From: Hamadaea sp013361475
GTDB taxonomy: Bacteria > Actinomycetota > Actinomycetes > Mycobacteriales > Micromonosporaceae
DNA: 64,000 nt
Direction of reading: 5' to 3'
Assembly: GCF_040654195.1 (NCBI RefSeq)
Contig: NZ_JBFAHM010000010.1
Span: forward strand, 310,001 to 374,000
In this document: piece after piece, positions 32,361 to 41,729 of the stretch
Layout of the letters: every line of letters begins with the position of its first letter
How positions within the stretch are numbered: the first letter of the stretch is position 1
The notes under the pieces: generated by a model
What the model was told of the DNA's origin: nothing
Database searches by the model: none
Seen by the model: the letters and a program-made list of their open reading frames with translations, nothing else
Program-made: the position numbers and the translations under genes

Positions 32361-33419
32361 GTGATCAACTCCAGGCACCCCACCCGAAGGGCAGCCCTGG
32401 CGAGCGGGGTTACCGCCCTGCTCTTCGCCCTGGCCGTCGCGCCGTCGGCGTACGCCGCCCCACCGAGCCAGGCCTTCGGCCCCGATCGCGCCGAAGCCCT
32501 CGCCGGCGGACTGGGCGCGCGCAGCGCCGGGGCGTACATCGACCAGGTCACCGGCAAGAGCGTCGTGAGCGTCACCGACGCCGCGGCCGCCGCCCAGGTA
32601 CGCGCCGCCGGCGGCGTGGCCCAACTGGTCCGGCACGGTTCGGCCGACCTCGCCGGCGTCACCGCGGACCTCGACGCGACCGCGGCGGTAGCCGGCACCG
32701 CGTGGGCCACCGACCCCACCACCGGCCAGGTCGTCGTCTCGATCGACCCGACCGTCACGGGCGCGGCGCTCGCCAAGGTCACCGCGGCGATCGCCCGGCA
32801 CGGCGACGCCGTACGCGTGGAGCACCTGTCCAGCGCGATCCGCAAGACGATTGCCGGCGGACAGGCCATCTACGGCGGCCAGTACCGCTGCTCGCTCGGC
32901 TTCAACGTGCAGGACTCGGCCGGGAACTACTACTTCCTCACCGCCGGGCACTGCACGAACATCGCCAGCAGCTGGTACGCCAACTCGTCGCACACGACGC
33001 TGCTCGGTACCCGGGCCGGCACCAGCTTCCCGGGCAACGACTACGGCATCGTGCGCTACTCGACGAGCTACACCAGCCACCCCGGTTCGGTGTACCTCTA
33101 CAGCGGCAGCCAGGACATCACGGCGGCGGGCAACGCCACCGTCGGCCAGTCGGTCCGGCGTAGCGGCAGCACCACCGGCGTACACAGCGGATCCGTCACG
33201 GCGACGAACGCGACCGTCAACTACGCCGAGGGCACCGTCACCGGCCTCATCCGTACGACGGTCTGCGCCGAAGGCGGCGACAGCGGCGGTTCGCTCTTCG
33301 CGGGGAGCATCGCGCTCGGCCTCACCTCCGGCGGCAGCGGCAACTGCACCTCGGGCGGGACGACGTTCTTCCAGCCCGTGACCGAGCCGCTGTCCGTGTA
33401 CGGCGTCCACGTCTACTAA
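32361..33419 (+). CDS. secreted S1-family serine protease (streptogrisin type)
   Basis: A 352-residue preproprotein: signal peptide about 1-32 (ending PSAYAA), an alpha-lytic-protease-type propeptide to about 165, and a mature chymotrypsin-like domain beginning near IAGGQAIYGG. The triad is H197 (TAGHC), D227 (NDYGIV) and S308 (GGDSGGS); cysteine pairs fit two disulphides. It is a secreted digestive protease that folds with the help of its propeptide. GTG start at 32361 with GGAGGT eight bases upstream. A strong terminator follows. Confidence 0.95.
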   Translation: MINSRHPTRRAALASGVTALLFALAVAPSAYAAPPSQAFGPDRAEALAGGLGARSAGAYIDQVTGKSVVSVTDAAAAAQVRAAGGVAQLVRHGSADLAGVTADLDATAAVAGTAWATDPTTGQVVVSIDPTVTGAALAKVTAAIARHGDAVRVEHLSSAIRKTIAGGQAIYGGQYRCSLGFNVQDSAGNYYFLTAGHCTNIASSWYANSSHTTLLGTRAGTSFPGNDYGIVRYSTSYTSHPGSVYLYSGSQDITAAGNATVGQSVRRSGSTTGVHSGSVTATNATVNYAEGTVTGLIRTTVCAEGGDSGGSLFAGSIALGLTSGGSGNCTSGGTTFFQPVTEPLSVYGVHVY

Positions 33420-33433
33420 GCCTCACACCCAAC

Positions 33434-33466
33434 GTCCCCCGGAGCCTTCCCCCTGCTCCGGGGGAC
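33434..33466. terminator. Terminator of the S1 protease gene
   Basis: GTCCCCCGGAG and CTCCGGGGGAC form a perfect 11-bp stem with an 11-base loop, 14 bases after the stop codon. Confidence 0.8.
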
Positions 33467-33472
33467 ACCTCT

Positions 33473-33568
33473 GTCGATCACCTGCTGGGGAAGTCGATCA
33501 GGGAGCCCGGGACGCGACACACCGGTCGATCATGACCGATAGTTCATGATCACGCGGAAATGGCGGGG
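33473..33568 (+). repeat. Family B dispersed repeat, copy 1
   Basis: A 96-base segment nearly identical in order and content to 35965-36060 and, inverted, to 52521-52632: a GTCGATCA start, an internal TCGATCAGGG, a GGGAC-GCGACAC block and a final dyad around ACCGATAGTTCATGATC. It lies between convergent genes. Confidence 0.8.
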
Positions 33569-33612
33569 CCGGACGGGGACGCGCGGGGGGCGCGCGGAAA
33601 GGGCGGGCCGGG

Positions 33613-34041
33613 TTAGCGGCGGGTGGGGGTCCAGCGGGTCCAGGCCACCCCGTCCACGCCGGGCATCCGCCGGCCGACCAGGCGAGAGCCGTCCGGCTGC
33701 TCTTCGGAGCGGACGATCGAGCCGGTCACCCGGAGGCGTACCTGGTGGGGCAGGTGGCCCGGGTCGATCAGCACGAGCTTCAGGTGCGCGGAGTCGGCGA
33801 CGACGACCGGATCGGCGGAGTCGTCGACGACCTCGCTGACCGTGACGACCAGGGTCGAGCCGTCCCAGACCGCCTTGGTGATCTCGTGCCAGCCGATGCG
33901 GGCGCGGTCGACCCACAGGCCGAGGTTGGTGGCGACGACCAGGCTGCCTTCCGGCCGGGCGGCCCAGGCCAGGGTCCGCTCACCCGGGGCGAACAACTCC
34001 CGGTACGCCTTCGGCAGCATCCGCCGCGACCAGAACGCCAT
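33613..34041 (-). CDS. hypothetical protein downstream of dnaG
   Basis: A 142-residue soluble protein (AYRELFAPGERTLAWAARPEGSLVVATNLGLWVD, then IGWHEITKAVWDGSTLVVTV) resembling small actinobacterial proteins with a PH-like beta-barrel appearance. Function unknown. Its ATG (34039-34041) shares a base with the dnaG stop codon as TGATG, so it is translated by re-initiation after primase. Confidence 0.8.
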   Translation of the reverse strand: MAFWSRRMLPKAYRELFAPGERTLAWAARPEGSLVVATNLGLWVDRARIGWHEITKAVWDGSTLVVTVSEVVDDSADPVVVADSAHLKLVLIDPGHLPHQVRLRVTGSIVRSEEQPDGSRLVGRRMPGVDGVAWTRWTPTRR

Positions 34042-35888
34042 CACAACCCGCTCGATGCCTGGTCGCGCAGGGCCCGGGCGGTGGTCTCCAGCGAGACGAG
34101 GTCGCTGAAGAGCGCGAAGTACTCGTCTTTCTGCGTGACCGGGTTGATGCGCTGAAGTTTGGACTTGACGTTGTGTACGCGACGGTCGACCGCGGCGAGC
34201 TGGAGCCGGGCGAGGGTCACCGTCACGTAGTGCGGGTCGGCGTCGCCGTCGTAGCGCAGTTCTTCCACGGCGAGCTGGTTGACCAGCGACTGGGTCATCA
34301 GGTCGCCGCAGCCGTCGGTGATCGCGGCGATCCAGTTGGGGCCGGACACTCCGCGTACCGCGCCGCCGGCCTCCGCGATGGCCTGCCGGATCTGGACGTG
34401 CTGCGGGTCGGAGTAGCAGTCGGCCTCGGCGTTGTCGAAGACCGGCCCGGCCAGCGCCGGGACCTGGATGGCGAGCTTCAGCGCCTCCCGCTCGACGAGG
34501 ATCTGCGGATCGTCCGGGCTGAGCCGCGGCCGGGGCGGGCGGGCGTCGACCGGCTCGCCCTTGACCGCCGAGTTCACCGCACGCTGGACGACCTCGACCT
34601 CCATGCCGAGCTTGCCGGCGAGAATGCGGCCGTACTCCGGGCGCAGCGACCGGTCTTTGATCTGCGCCACGAGCGGGGCAGCCGCCCGGAGGGCGCCGAC
34701 CCGGCCCTCGGCGGAGTCGAGGTCGAACCCGCCGATCGTCGTCCGCAGCACGAACGAGACCAGCCGCTCACGGCTGGCGACGAGGTCGCGGACCGCAGTG
34801 TCGCCTCGGGCCAGCCGCAGCTCGCACGGGTCCATCCCGTCCGGCCCGACGGCGATGAAGGTCTGCCCGACGAAGCGCTGATCGTCGGCGAACGCGCGCA
34901 GCGCCGCCTTCTGCCCGGCGGCGTCGCCGTCGAAGGTGAAGATGATCTCGCCCTTGAACGTGTCGGTGTCCATGAGCATGCGGCGCAGCACCGAGATGTG
35001 CTCGGAGCCGAACGCCGTGCCGCAGGTCGCCACGGCTGTCGGTACGCCGGCCAGGTGGCAGGCCATCACGTCGGTGTAGCCCTCGACCACCACCGCCTGG
35101 CCGCGCTTGCCGATCTCCCGCTTGGCCAGGTCGATGCCGTAGAGCACGGTCGACTTCTTGTAGAGCGGAGTCTCCGGGGTGTTCAGGTATTTGGGGCCGT
35201 CGTCATCGTCGAACAGCTTCCGCGCACCGAAGCCGATGACGTCGCCGCCGGTCTCCCGGATCGGCCAGATCAGGCGGCGGCGGAACCGGTCGATCAGGCT
35301 CCCGGACCGGGCGGGCTTGGCCAGCCCGCCGACGGTCAGCTCCTCCGTGGTGAAGCCGAGCTGCCGCAGGTGCTTGGTCAGCGCGTCCCACGAGTCGGGG
35401 GCGAAGCCACAGCCATAGGTCTCGGCGGCACCGCGGTCGAAGCCCCGTTGGGCGAGGAACTCCCGGGCCGCGCGCGCACCCGGCGTCATCAGCTGCTCCG
35501 CGTAGAACTGCGCCGCCGCGGCGTGCGCCGCGACCAGCCGCTGGCGCTGGCCCTGCTGCTGCCGGACCGGCGCCGACCCGCCCTCGATGTAGCGCAGCTG
35601 GATGCCGGCCCGGGCGGCCAGCTTCTCGACCGCCTCAGTGAACCGCAGGTGGTCGATCTCCATCACGAAATTGATGGCGTCGCCGCCTTTGCCACAGCCG
35701 TGACAGAAGTAGACATTGCGGTCACCGGCCACGGTGAACGAAGGGGTCTTCTCGTCATGGAACGGGCACAACCCCTTCAGGTTGCGCCCACCCGCACCTT
35801 TCAGCGTCACGTGCTCGGAGATCACGTCGACGACGGAAGTGCGCTCACGCACAAGCGCGATGTCCTCGTCGCGGATCCGTCCGGCCAT
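34041..35888 (-). CDS. dnaG: DNA primase
   Basis: A 615-residue primase that makes RNA primers for replication. The N-terminal CHC2 zinc finger is CPFHDEKTPSFTV followed by VYFCHGCGKGG (about 41-70). The catalytic core has the basic motif FRRRLIWPIRE, the TOPRIM motifs VVVEGYTDVMA and FTFDGDAAGQKAA, and a C-terminal DnaB-interacting region. ATG at 35888 gives the standard MAGRIRDEDIALVRERTS start; an ATG three codons upstream is possible. In actinobacteria dnaG commonly neighbours dgt, as here. Confidence 0.97.
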   Translation of the reverse strand: MAGRIRDEDIALVRERTSVVDVISEHVTLKGAGGRNLKGLCPFHDEKTPSFTVAGDRNVYFCHGCGKGGDAINFVMEIDHLRFTEAVEKLAARAGIQLRYIEGGSAPVRQQQGQRQRLVAAHAAAAQFYAEQLMTPGARAAREFLAQRGFDRGAAETYGCGFAPDSWDALTKHLRQLGFTTEELTVGGLAKPARSGSLIDRFRRRLIWPIRETGGDVIGFGARKLFDDDDGPKYLNTPETPLYKKSTVLYGIDLAKREIGKRGQAVVVEGYTDVMACHLAGVPTAVATCGTAFGSEHISVLRRMLMDTDTFKGEIIFTFDGDAAGQKAALRAFADDQRFVGQTFIAVGPDGMDPCELRLARGDTAVRDLVASRERLVSFVLRTTIGGFDLDSAEGRVGALRAAAPLVAQIKDRSLRPEYGRILAGKLGMEVEVVQRAVNSAVKGEPVDARPPRPRLSPDDPQILVEREALKLAIQVPALAGPVFDNAEADCYSDPQHVQIRQAIAEAGGAVRGVSGPNWIAAITDGCGDLMTQSLVNQLAVEELRYDGDADPHYVTVTLARLQLAAVDRRVHNVKSKLQRINPVTQKDEYFALFSDLVSLETTARALRDQASSGL

Positions 35889-35964
35889 GGCACTCATCCT
35901 AGGCCGTGCCACCGTCACGAATCATCACGCCCAAGACGGCTCGCGACGGCCGCCACACGGCCGA

Positions 35965-36060
35965 GTCGATCATGTGCTTGGGGAGTTGATCAGGGCGCCG
36001 GGGACACGACACGCCGGTCGATCACGACCGATAGTTCATGATCGCGCGGAAGAAGCGGGG
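35965..36060 (+). repeat. Family B dispersed repeat, copy 2
   Basis: The second 96-base copy of the repeat seen at 33473-33568, with about 80% identity by eye, between the dnaG start and the dgt stop. Both flanking genes are on the minus strand, so the element separates the two transcripts. Confidence 0.8.
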
Positions 36061-36071
36061 GTGGGGAGAGG

Positions 36072-37289
36072 TTAGGGGGTGAGGAGGCGGGCGTGCCAGG
36101 CGAGGGCGGCCGGGTCGGTGAGCGAGGCCACCTGGTCGATCACCACGCGCAGCCGGGCCGCGTCGTCGGCCGCATCCTTCCAGAGTGGAGCGAAGACCGG
36201 GTCCAGCTCGGTGGGTGCGCGCTCGCTCAGCACCCGGACCAGGTCCGCGAGGATCTCGCGCTGGCGGGCGTACCAGGGCTCCATCCCGCGCCGACGCATG
36301 ACGTAGCGCAACGCGATGCCCTTGAGCAGGGCGCAGCGGATCCGGGCCGAGCGGGGCACGACCAGGTCCGCGGCATAACGGCTCGACTTCCCCGGGTACG
36401 CCTGACGCGTGGCCGTCACGGCAGCGGCCACGAAGCGCCCGGTGAGCACGGAGGTGCTGTCTTTGAGCAGCGCCTGCGCCCGATGCGACCCGTCGTACGC
36501 CGAGAGCCGGGCGAGCACGGGGTCGGCGAGCAGTTCGGCCAGTGCTTCCCGCAGGACGTCGCCGGGCTCGTCGGAGTAGATCGCGGCGACGTCGGCGCAG
36601 AGCGCGGCCTGTTCGTCGGCGTCGTCGACGAGGACACCGACCTGCACGAAGCCGGAGAAAATCCCGTCCTCCACGTCGTGCACGGAGTACGCCACGTCGT
36701 CGGCCCAGTCCATGACCTGCGCCTCCAGGCAGCGCCGGTCGGGGTCGGGGGTCGAGGCGCGCAGCCAGGTGAAGACCGGCGCGTCGTCGGCGTACACCCC
36801 GAACTTGCGGGTGCCCGGCCGCCGGGGCCACGGGTATTTGCAGGTCGCGTCGAGCGACGCCCGGGTCAGGTTGAGTCCCGCCCCCGGGATCTTCGCCTCC
36901 AGCCGGGTCAGCACTCGCAGCGTCTGGGCGTTGCCCTCGAATCCGCCGCAGGCCGCCGCCGCCTCGTCCAGCGCGTCCTCGCCGTTGTGCCCGAACGGCG
37001 GGTGCCCGAGATCGTGCGCGAGCCCGGCGACGTCGGTCACGTCGGGGTCGCAGCCGAGCCGCTCCCCCATCTCCCGGGCGATCTGGGCGACCTCCAGCGA
37101 ATGCGTCAACCGCGTACGCAGAAAGTCGTCGGACCCGGCGGTGTGCACCTGTGTCTTGGCCGCCAGCCGACGGAACGCCGCCGAATGCAGCACACGCGCC
37201 CGATCCCGCTCGAACGCGTTCCGTTCTTCGCCGGTGTCCTTGCGGACCTCGGCGACCCAGCGTTCGGCGTCGATCTCCTGGGCGGTCAC
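36072..37289 (-). CDS. dgt: deoxyguanosinetriphosphate triphosphohydrolase-like protein
   Basis: A 405-residue HD-domain hydrolase of dGTP or other dNTPs. The metal site is RTRLTHSLEVAQIAREMG (H), GLAHDLGHPPFGHNGE (HD plus HxxxH) and VMDWADDVAYSVHDVEDG (D). The start GTG at 37289 overlaps the stop of the VOC gene (TAGTG) with GGGGAG just upstream, so translation is coupled. Regulates dNTP pools (family knowledge). Confidence 0.93.
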   Translation of the reverse strand: MTAQEIDAERWVAEVRKDTGEERNAFERDRARVLHSAAFRRLAAKTQVHTAGSDDFLRTRLTHSLEVAQIAREMGERLGCDPDVTDVAGLAHDLGHPPFGHNGEDALDEAAAACGGFEGNAQTLRVLTRLEAKIPGAGLNLTRASLDATCKYPWPRRPGTRKFGVYADDAPVFTWLRASTPDPDRRCLEAQVMDWADDVAYSVHDVEDGIFSGFVQVGVLVDDADEQAALCADVAAIYSDEPGDVLREALAELLADPVLARLSAYDGSHRAQALLKDSTSVLTGRFVAAAVTATRQAYPGKSSRYAADLVVPRSARIRCALLKGIALRYVMRRRGMEPWYARQREILADLVRVLSERAPTELDPVFAPLWKDAADDAARLRVVIDQVASLTDPAALAWHARLLTP

Positions 37290-37642
37290 TACTCCCCGGC
37301 CTTCTCCCGCAGCACGCAGAACTCGTTGCCCTCCGGGTCGGCGAGCACGACCCAGCTGACCTGGCCCTGACCGATGTCGACTTGCCGGGCGCCCATGTCG
37401 ATCAGACGCTCGACCTGGGCATCCTGGTCGTCCGGGACGAGGTCCAGGTGCAGCCGGTTCTTCCCGGACTTGCCCTTGTGGGCCGGGGTGAAGTGGAGAC
37501 ACGGCATGTCGAGGTCGGGTCCGATCGTCAGCTCGCCGTTACGCTCGTCGAGGATCGGATAGCCCAGCACCTCGGCCCACCAGCGGCCCAGCCGGGCCGG
37601 ATCGGCCGCGTCGACAACCACGCCATACCACCGCAGTCCCAT
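37289..37642 (-). CDS. VOC family protein
   Basis: A 117-residue glyoxalase-like protein (WYGVVVDAADPARLGRWWAEVLGYPILDE, NRLHLDLVPDDQDAQVERLIDMGA, WVVLADPEGNEFCVL). This DUF4180/glyoxalase-like subgroup is widespread in actinobacteria with unknown substrates. Its stop overlaps the dgt start. Start ATG at 37642. Confidence 0.87.
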   Translation of the reverse strand: MGLRWYGVVVDAADPARLGRWWAEVLGYPILDERNGELTIGPDLDMPCLHFTPAHKGKSGKNRLHLDLVPDDQDAQVERLIDMGARQVDIGQGQVSWVVLADPEGNEFCVLREKAGE

Positions 37643-37691
37643 CCATACAGGCTACGTGGAGCGGCGTCGCCAACATAGAGTCGGCAAGGCC

Positions 37692-40409
37692 TCACCGGGT
37701 GTCCGAACCCCCCGTCGCCAGAGCGGCCCGGCCGGCTTCCAATCGTGCCACCGGTACGCGGAACGGCGAGCAGGAGACGTAGTCCAGCCCGGCGTCGTGG
37801 AAGAAGTGCACCGATTCGGGGTCGCCGCCGTGCTCGCCGCAGACGCCGATCTGCAGATCCGGGCGCGCCGCCCGGCCCTCCTCGACGGCGATCCGGACGA
37901 GGCGGCCGATGCCGGCGGCGTCGAGCGTCTCGAACGGCGACACCCCGAAGATGCCGAGTTCCAGGTAGCGGCCGAAGAAGGCGCTCTCGACGTCGTCCCG
38001 GGAGAAGCCCCAGCCCATCTGGGTCAAGTCGTTGGTGCCGAACGAGAAGAACTCGGCCGGCCCGGCGATCTGCCCGGCGGTGAGCGCCGCCCGGGGCACC
38101 TCGATCATGGTGCCGATCGGGATCCGGACGCCCGGATCCACCTCACCGATCACGTCCAGCGCCTGACTGCGTACCACTTCCAGCTCTTGAACCGCACCGA
38201 CCAGCGGGACCATGACCTCGGGCCGGGGGTCGCCACCGGCCTGCTTGACCTCGCGCGCGGCCTCGGCGATCGCGCGGACCTGCATCGCGAAGAGCCCGGG
38301 GATGACCAGGCCGAGCCGTACGCCCCGCAGGCCGAGCATCGGGTTCTGCTCGTGCGTGCGCCGGACGGCGGCGAGTAGTTCTTCGTCGTGGCTGGACGCC
38401 TGCCCGGTGGCGACCTTGACCGCCAGCTCCTCCAGCGACGGCAGGAACTCGTGGAGCGGCGGGTCGATGAGCCGGATGGTGACCGGACGGCCGCTCATCG
38501 CCTGGAGGATCTCGGCGAAGTCCGCGCGCTGCAACGGCAGCAACGCCGCCAGCGCCTGCTCCTGTTCGTCCGGTGTGGACGCGAGAATAAGCGCCTCGAC
38601 CAGTTCGCGGCGATCGCCGAGGAACATGTGCTCGGTTCGGCACAGCCCGATGCCCTGGGCGCCGAAGCGGCGGGCCCGGGCGGCGTCGGCGGCGGTGTCG
38701 GCGTTGGTCCAGACCTGCAGACGACGGCGTTCGTCCGCGCGCCGCAGTAGCCGATCGACCGCCCGCACCAGCGGACTCCGCGCTGTGCCGCCAGAAGCAT
38801 TCAGTCCGCCGTCCTCCCGGCTGACGCCGGATGGAGCGGGGACCGAGTGCGCCGATTCCCCCTCGAAGTACTGCACGACGGGGCTGGGCTCGACCGGGAT
38901 CTCGCCGAGGTAGACCTTGCCGGTGGTGCCGTCGATGGAGATGACGTCGCCCTCGCGGACGGTCGTGGTGCCGACCTTGAAGCTGTCGTCGGTGACGTCG
39001 AGTGACTCCGCGCCGCAGACGCAGGTCCGCCCCATGCCGCGGGCCACGACCGCGGCGTGACTCGTCTTGCCGCCCCGGCTGGTCAGGATGCCGACGGCGG
39101 CGATCATGCCGGGCAGATCGTCGGGATTGGTCTCGCGGCGCACGAGGATGACCTTGTCGCCGTTCGCCGCCCGTTCGGCGGCCCGGGCGGAGTCGAAGAC
39201 CGCCTTGCCGACCGCCGCGCCCGGGGAGGCCGCGATGCCCTTGGCCAGCGGTTCGGCGTCGGTCTTCGCGAAGGTGGGGAACATCAGCTGCATGAGCTGC
39301 GCTCCGGTGACCCGCCGCAGCGCCTCGTCGGAGTCGATCACGCCCTCGTCGACCAGCTGTCCGGCGATGATGAAGGCCGCGGCCGCCGTCCGCTTGCCGA
39401 CTCGGGTCTGCAGCATCCAGAGCTTGCCGCGTTCGATGGTGAACTCGATGTCGCACAGGTCCTTGTAGTGGCCTTCGAGCACCGACATGATCCGCATCAG
39501 CTCGGTGAAGCTCGTGGGGTCGAGCCCCTCCAGATCCTGGAGCGGGATGGTGTTGCGAATGCCCGCGACGACGTCTTCGCCCTGAGCGTTCGGCAGGTAG
39601 TCGCCGTAGACGCCGGTCTCCCCGGTCGCGGGGTCCCGGGTGAAGGCCACGCCGGTCCCGGAGTCGTCGCCGAGGTTGCCGAAGACCATCGCCACCACGT
39701 TCACCGCGGTGCCGAGGTCGCCCGGGATCCGCTCTTGACGGCGGTAGAGGATCGCGCGCTCGGCGTTCCACGACTCGAACACGGCGCGGATCGCCAGCTC
39801 CATCTGCTCGCGCGGCTCCTGGGGAAAGTCACGGCCCGTGTGCTGCTTGAAGATCCGCTTGTACGCGTCGACGAGCGACTGGAGGTCGTCGGCGTCGAGG
39901 TCGACGTCGGCGTGCGCGCCCTTGACCCGCTTGGCGGCGTCGAGGGCCTGTTCGAAGGCGTCCCCCGGAACGTCGCAGACGGTCTTGCCGAACATCTGGA
40001 TCAGGCGGCGGTAGGAGTCCCAGGCGAACCGGACGTTGCCCGACTGCCGGGCGAGGCCGGGGACGCTGGCGTCGGTCAGCCCCACGTTGAGGACGGTCTC
40101 CATCATGCCGGGCATGGAGAACTTGGCGCCGGAGCGGACCGAGACGAGCAGGGGGTCCTCGGGATCGCCGAGCTTCTTGCCCATGGCCTGCTCCAACGCG
40201 GCGAGGTGCTCGGTGATCTCGGCGTCCAGGGACTCCGGGGTCCTGCCGTCGCGCAGGTACGCCCGGCAGGCCTCGGTCGTGATGGTGAACCCCGGCGGCA
40301 CGGGGAGCCCGAGGTTCGTCATCTCGGCGAGGTTGGCACCCTTGCCGCCGAGGAGATCCTTGAGGTCCTTGTTGCCTTCCGCGAACGCATAGACATACTT
40401 ATCGGTCAT
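37692..40409 (-). CDS. ppdK: pyruvate, phosphate dikinase
   Basis: A 905-residue enzyme interconverting pyruvate and phosphoenolpyruvate with ATP and phosphate. The N-terminal ATP-grasp domain starts VYAFAEGNKDLKDLLGGKGANLAEM; the phosphohistidine swivel domain contains GGKTSHAAVVARGMG; the C-terminal PEP/pyruvate barrel has SFGTNDLTQM and the catalytic-region CGEHGGDPESVHFFHDAGLDYVSCSPFRVP. Length is normal. A segment near residues 515-560 (EGESAHSVPAPSGVSREDG) is a longer, less conserved linker than usual. ATG at 40409. Confidence 0.96.
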   Translation of the reverse strand: MTDKYVYAFAEGNKDLKDLLGGKGANLAEMTNLGLPVPPGFTITTEACRAYLRDGRTPESLDAEITEHLAALEQAMGKKLGDPEDPLLVSVRSGAKFSMPGMMETVLNVGLTDASVPGLARQSGNVRFAWDSYRRLIQMFGKTVCDVPGDAFEQALDAAKRVKGAHADVDLDADDLQSLVDAYKRIFKQHTGRDFPQEPREQMELAIRAVFESWNAERAILYRRQERIPGDLGTAVNVVAMVFGNLGDDSGTGVAFTRDPATGETGVYGDYLPNAQGEDVVAGIRNTIPLQDLEGLDPTSFTELMRIMSVLEGHYKDLCDIEFTIERGKLWMLQTRVGKRTAAAAFIIAGQLVDEGVIDSDEALRRVTGAQLMQLMFPTFAKTDAEPLAKGIAASPGAAVGKAVFDSARAAERAANGDKVILVRRETNPDDLPGMIAAVGILTSRGGKTSHAAVVARGMGRTCVCGAESLDVTDDSFKVGTTTVREGDVISIDGTTGKVYLGEIPVEPSPVVQYFEGESAHSVPAPSGVSREDGGLNASGGTARSPLVRAVDRLLRRADERRRLQVWTNADTAADAARARRFGAQGIGLCRTEHMFLGDRRELVEALILASTPDEQEQALAALLPLQRADFAEILQAMSGRPVTIRLIDPPLHEFLPSLEELAVKVATGQASSHDEELLAAVRRTHEQNPMLGLRGVRLGLVIPGLFAMQVRAIAEAAREVKQAGGDPRPEVMVPLVGAVQELEVVRSQALDVIGEVDPGVRIPIGTMIEVPRAALTAGQIAGPAEFFSFGTNDLTQMGWGFSRDDVESAFFGRYLELGIFGVSPFETLDAAGIGRLVRIAVEEGRAARPDLQIGVCGEHGGDPESVHFFHDAGLDYVSCSPFRVPVARLEAGRAALATGGSDTR

Positions 40410-40590
40410 CCCTGACCTCCCGGTCGGCCGGTAAAACCTGAACGCTCACTTAGGCCGCACGGTATTCCTCGTTCCGAGCGTGTCGAAACCGCTCGTGAGA
40501 AATGGCACATATATTGACGCTTGTCCAGTTCATAGTAGTCCGTGGGCACGCTCCACCGGGCAGAACCACGCAACCCGTACGCTGTTCGTC

Positions 40591-41370
40591 ATGCACCTTC
40601 CCTCGGTCACCGCGCTGCGGTACGTGACCCCGCTGCGCGAGGGCGGCTCACTCCCCGGCGTCGTCGAAGCCGACGACCTCGGCACCTACGTCGTCAAGTT
40701 CCGGGGCGCCGGGCAGGGCCCGAAAGCGCTGATCGCCGAGGTCGTGGTGGGTGAACTGGCCCGTCGCCTCGGGCTGCCCATGCCGGAGCTGGCCCGGGTG
40801 GAGTTCGGCGAGGTGCTCGGCCGGGCCGAACCCGACCCCGAGGTGCAGGAACTGCTGCTCAACAGCGCTGGGCTGAACCTCGGGATGGACTTCCTGCCCG
40901 GTTCGCTCGGCTTCGATCCGCGCGTGCACAAGGTCGACGCCGGCCTCGCCGCCCGCGTGGTGTGGCTCGACGCACTGGTGGAGAACGTCGATCGCACGTG
41001 GCGGAACCCGAACCTGCTCATGTGGCACGGTTCGCTCTGGCTCATCGACCACGGCGCGAGCCTCTACTTCCACCACAACTGGGCGAGCGCGGCCAACGCC
41101 GTGCTCCGGCCGTTCAAAGCCGCCGATCACGCGCTGGCCGGGCAGGCGTCCGACATCGAGGGCGCGCACGAGGCGCTGGCCCCGCTCGTGACCCCGGAGG
41201 TGCTGACCGAGGTGCTCGGGCTGGTGCCGGACGAATGGCTGGTCGACCCGCACTCGTGGACGGCCGACTTCGAGACGCCGGACGAGGCGCGGGCGGCGTA
41301 CGTCACGCATCTGCTGGCCCGGCTGGAGCAGCCGGCCGCCTGGCTGCCGTCGCTGGAAGGTGTGGCGTGA
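40591..41370 (+). CDS. HipA-like kinase protein
   Basis: A 259-residue protein related to the HipA kinase fold but much shorter: YVVKFRGAGQGPKALIAEVVVGELARRLGLPMPELARVEF carries the ATP-binding lysine region, and LDALVENVDRTWRNPNLLMWHGSLWLIDHGASLYF resembles the catalytic N-x-D-R and metal-binding ID motif. Targets unknown. ATG at 40591. Its stop overlaps the start of a DUF3037 gene (GTGA), and this pair is conserved as a two-gene unit in many bacteria (family knowledge), which suggests a joint function. Confidence 0.82.
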   Translation: MHLPSVTALRYVTPLREGGSLPGVVEADDLGTYVVKFRGAGQGPKALIAEVVVGELARRLGLPMPELARVEFGEVLGRAEPDPEVQELLLNSAGLNLGMDFLPGSLGFDPRVHKVDAGLAARVVWLDALVENVDRTWRNPNLLMWHGSLWLIDHGASLYFHHNWASAANAVLRPFKAADHALAGQASDIEGAHEALAPLVTPEVLTEVLGLVPDEWLVDPHSWTADFETPDEARAAYVTHLLARLEQPAAWLPSLEGVA

Positions 41371-41729
41371 CGCGGGTCGCCTTCGAATACGCCCTGATCC
41401 GGCTGGTCCCCCGGATCGAACGCGGCGAGATGATGAACGTCGGCCTGGTGGTCTACTGCCGGAGCCGCGACTTCCTCGCCGTGCGTACGCACGTCGACCC
41501 AGACCGGCTGCGTGCGCTCGATCCAGGCGCCGATCTCGACGCCGTCGAGGCGGTCCTCCTCGGCTACCGGCAGGTCTGCGACGACGAGCGGCGGATGACC
41601 CTGGGCGAGCGGTTCCGCTGGCTCACCTCACCCCGCAGCACCGTCGTGCAGCCCGGTCCGGCGCACACCGGGCTCACCGACGATCCCGCCGTCGAGCTGG
41701 AACGGCTCTTCGCCGTACTCGTCCTCTAG
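41367..41729 (+). CDS. DUF3037 protein
   Basis: A 120-residue protein with the DUF3037 pattern: YALIRLVPRIERGEMMNVGLVVYCRSRDFLAVR, then LDPGADLDAVEAVLLGYRQVC and LGERFRWLTSPRSTVVQPGPAHTGL. Function unknown. GTG at 41367 overlaps the kinase stop by four bases. About 100 bases of its 3' end are overlapped by the convergent membrane gene. Confidence 0.85.
   Translation: MTRVAFEYALIRLVPRIERGEMMNVGLVVYCRSRDFLAVRTHVDPDRLRALDPGADLDAVEAVLLGYRQVCDDERRMTLGERFRWLTSPRSTVVQPGPAHTGLTDDPAVELERLFAVLVL

Noticed and set aside
40591..41370. The HipA-like kinase as a classical HipBA toxin-antitoxin system
   Set aside because: There is no HipB-like HTH gene in front of it, and the protein is far shorter than HipA.
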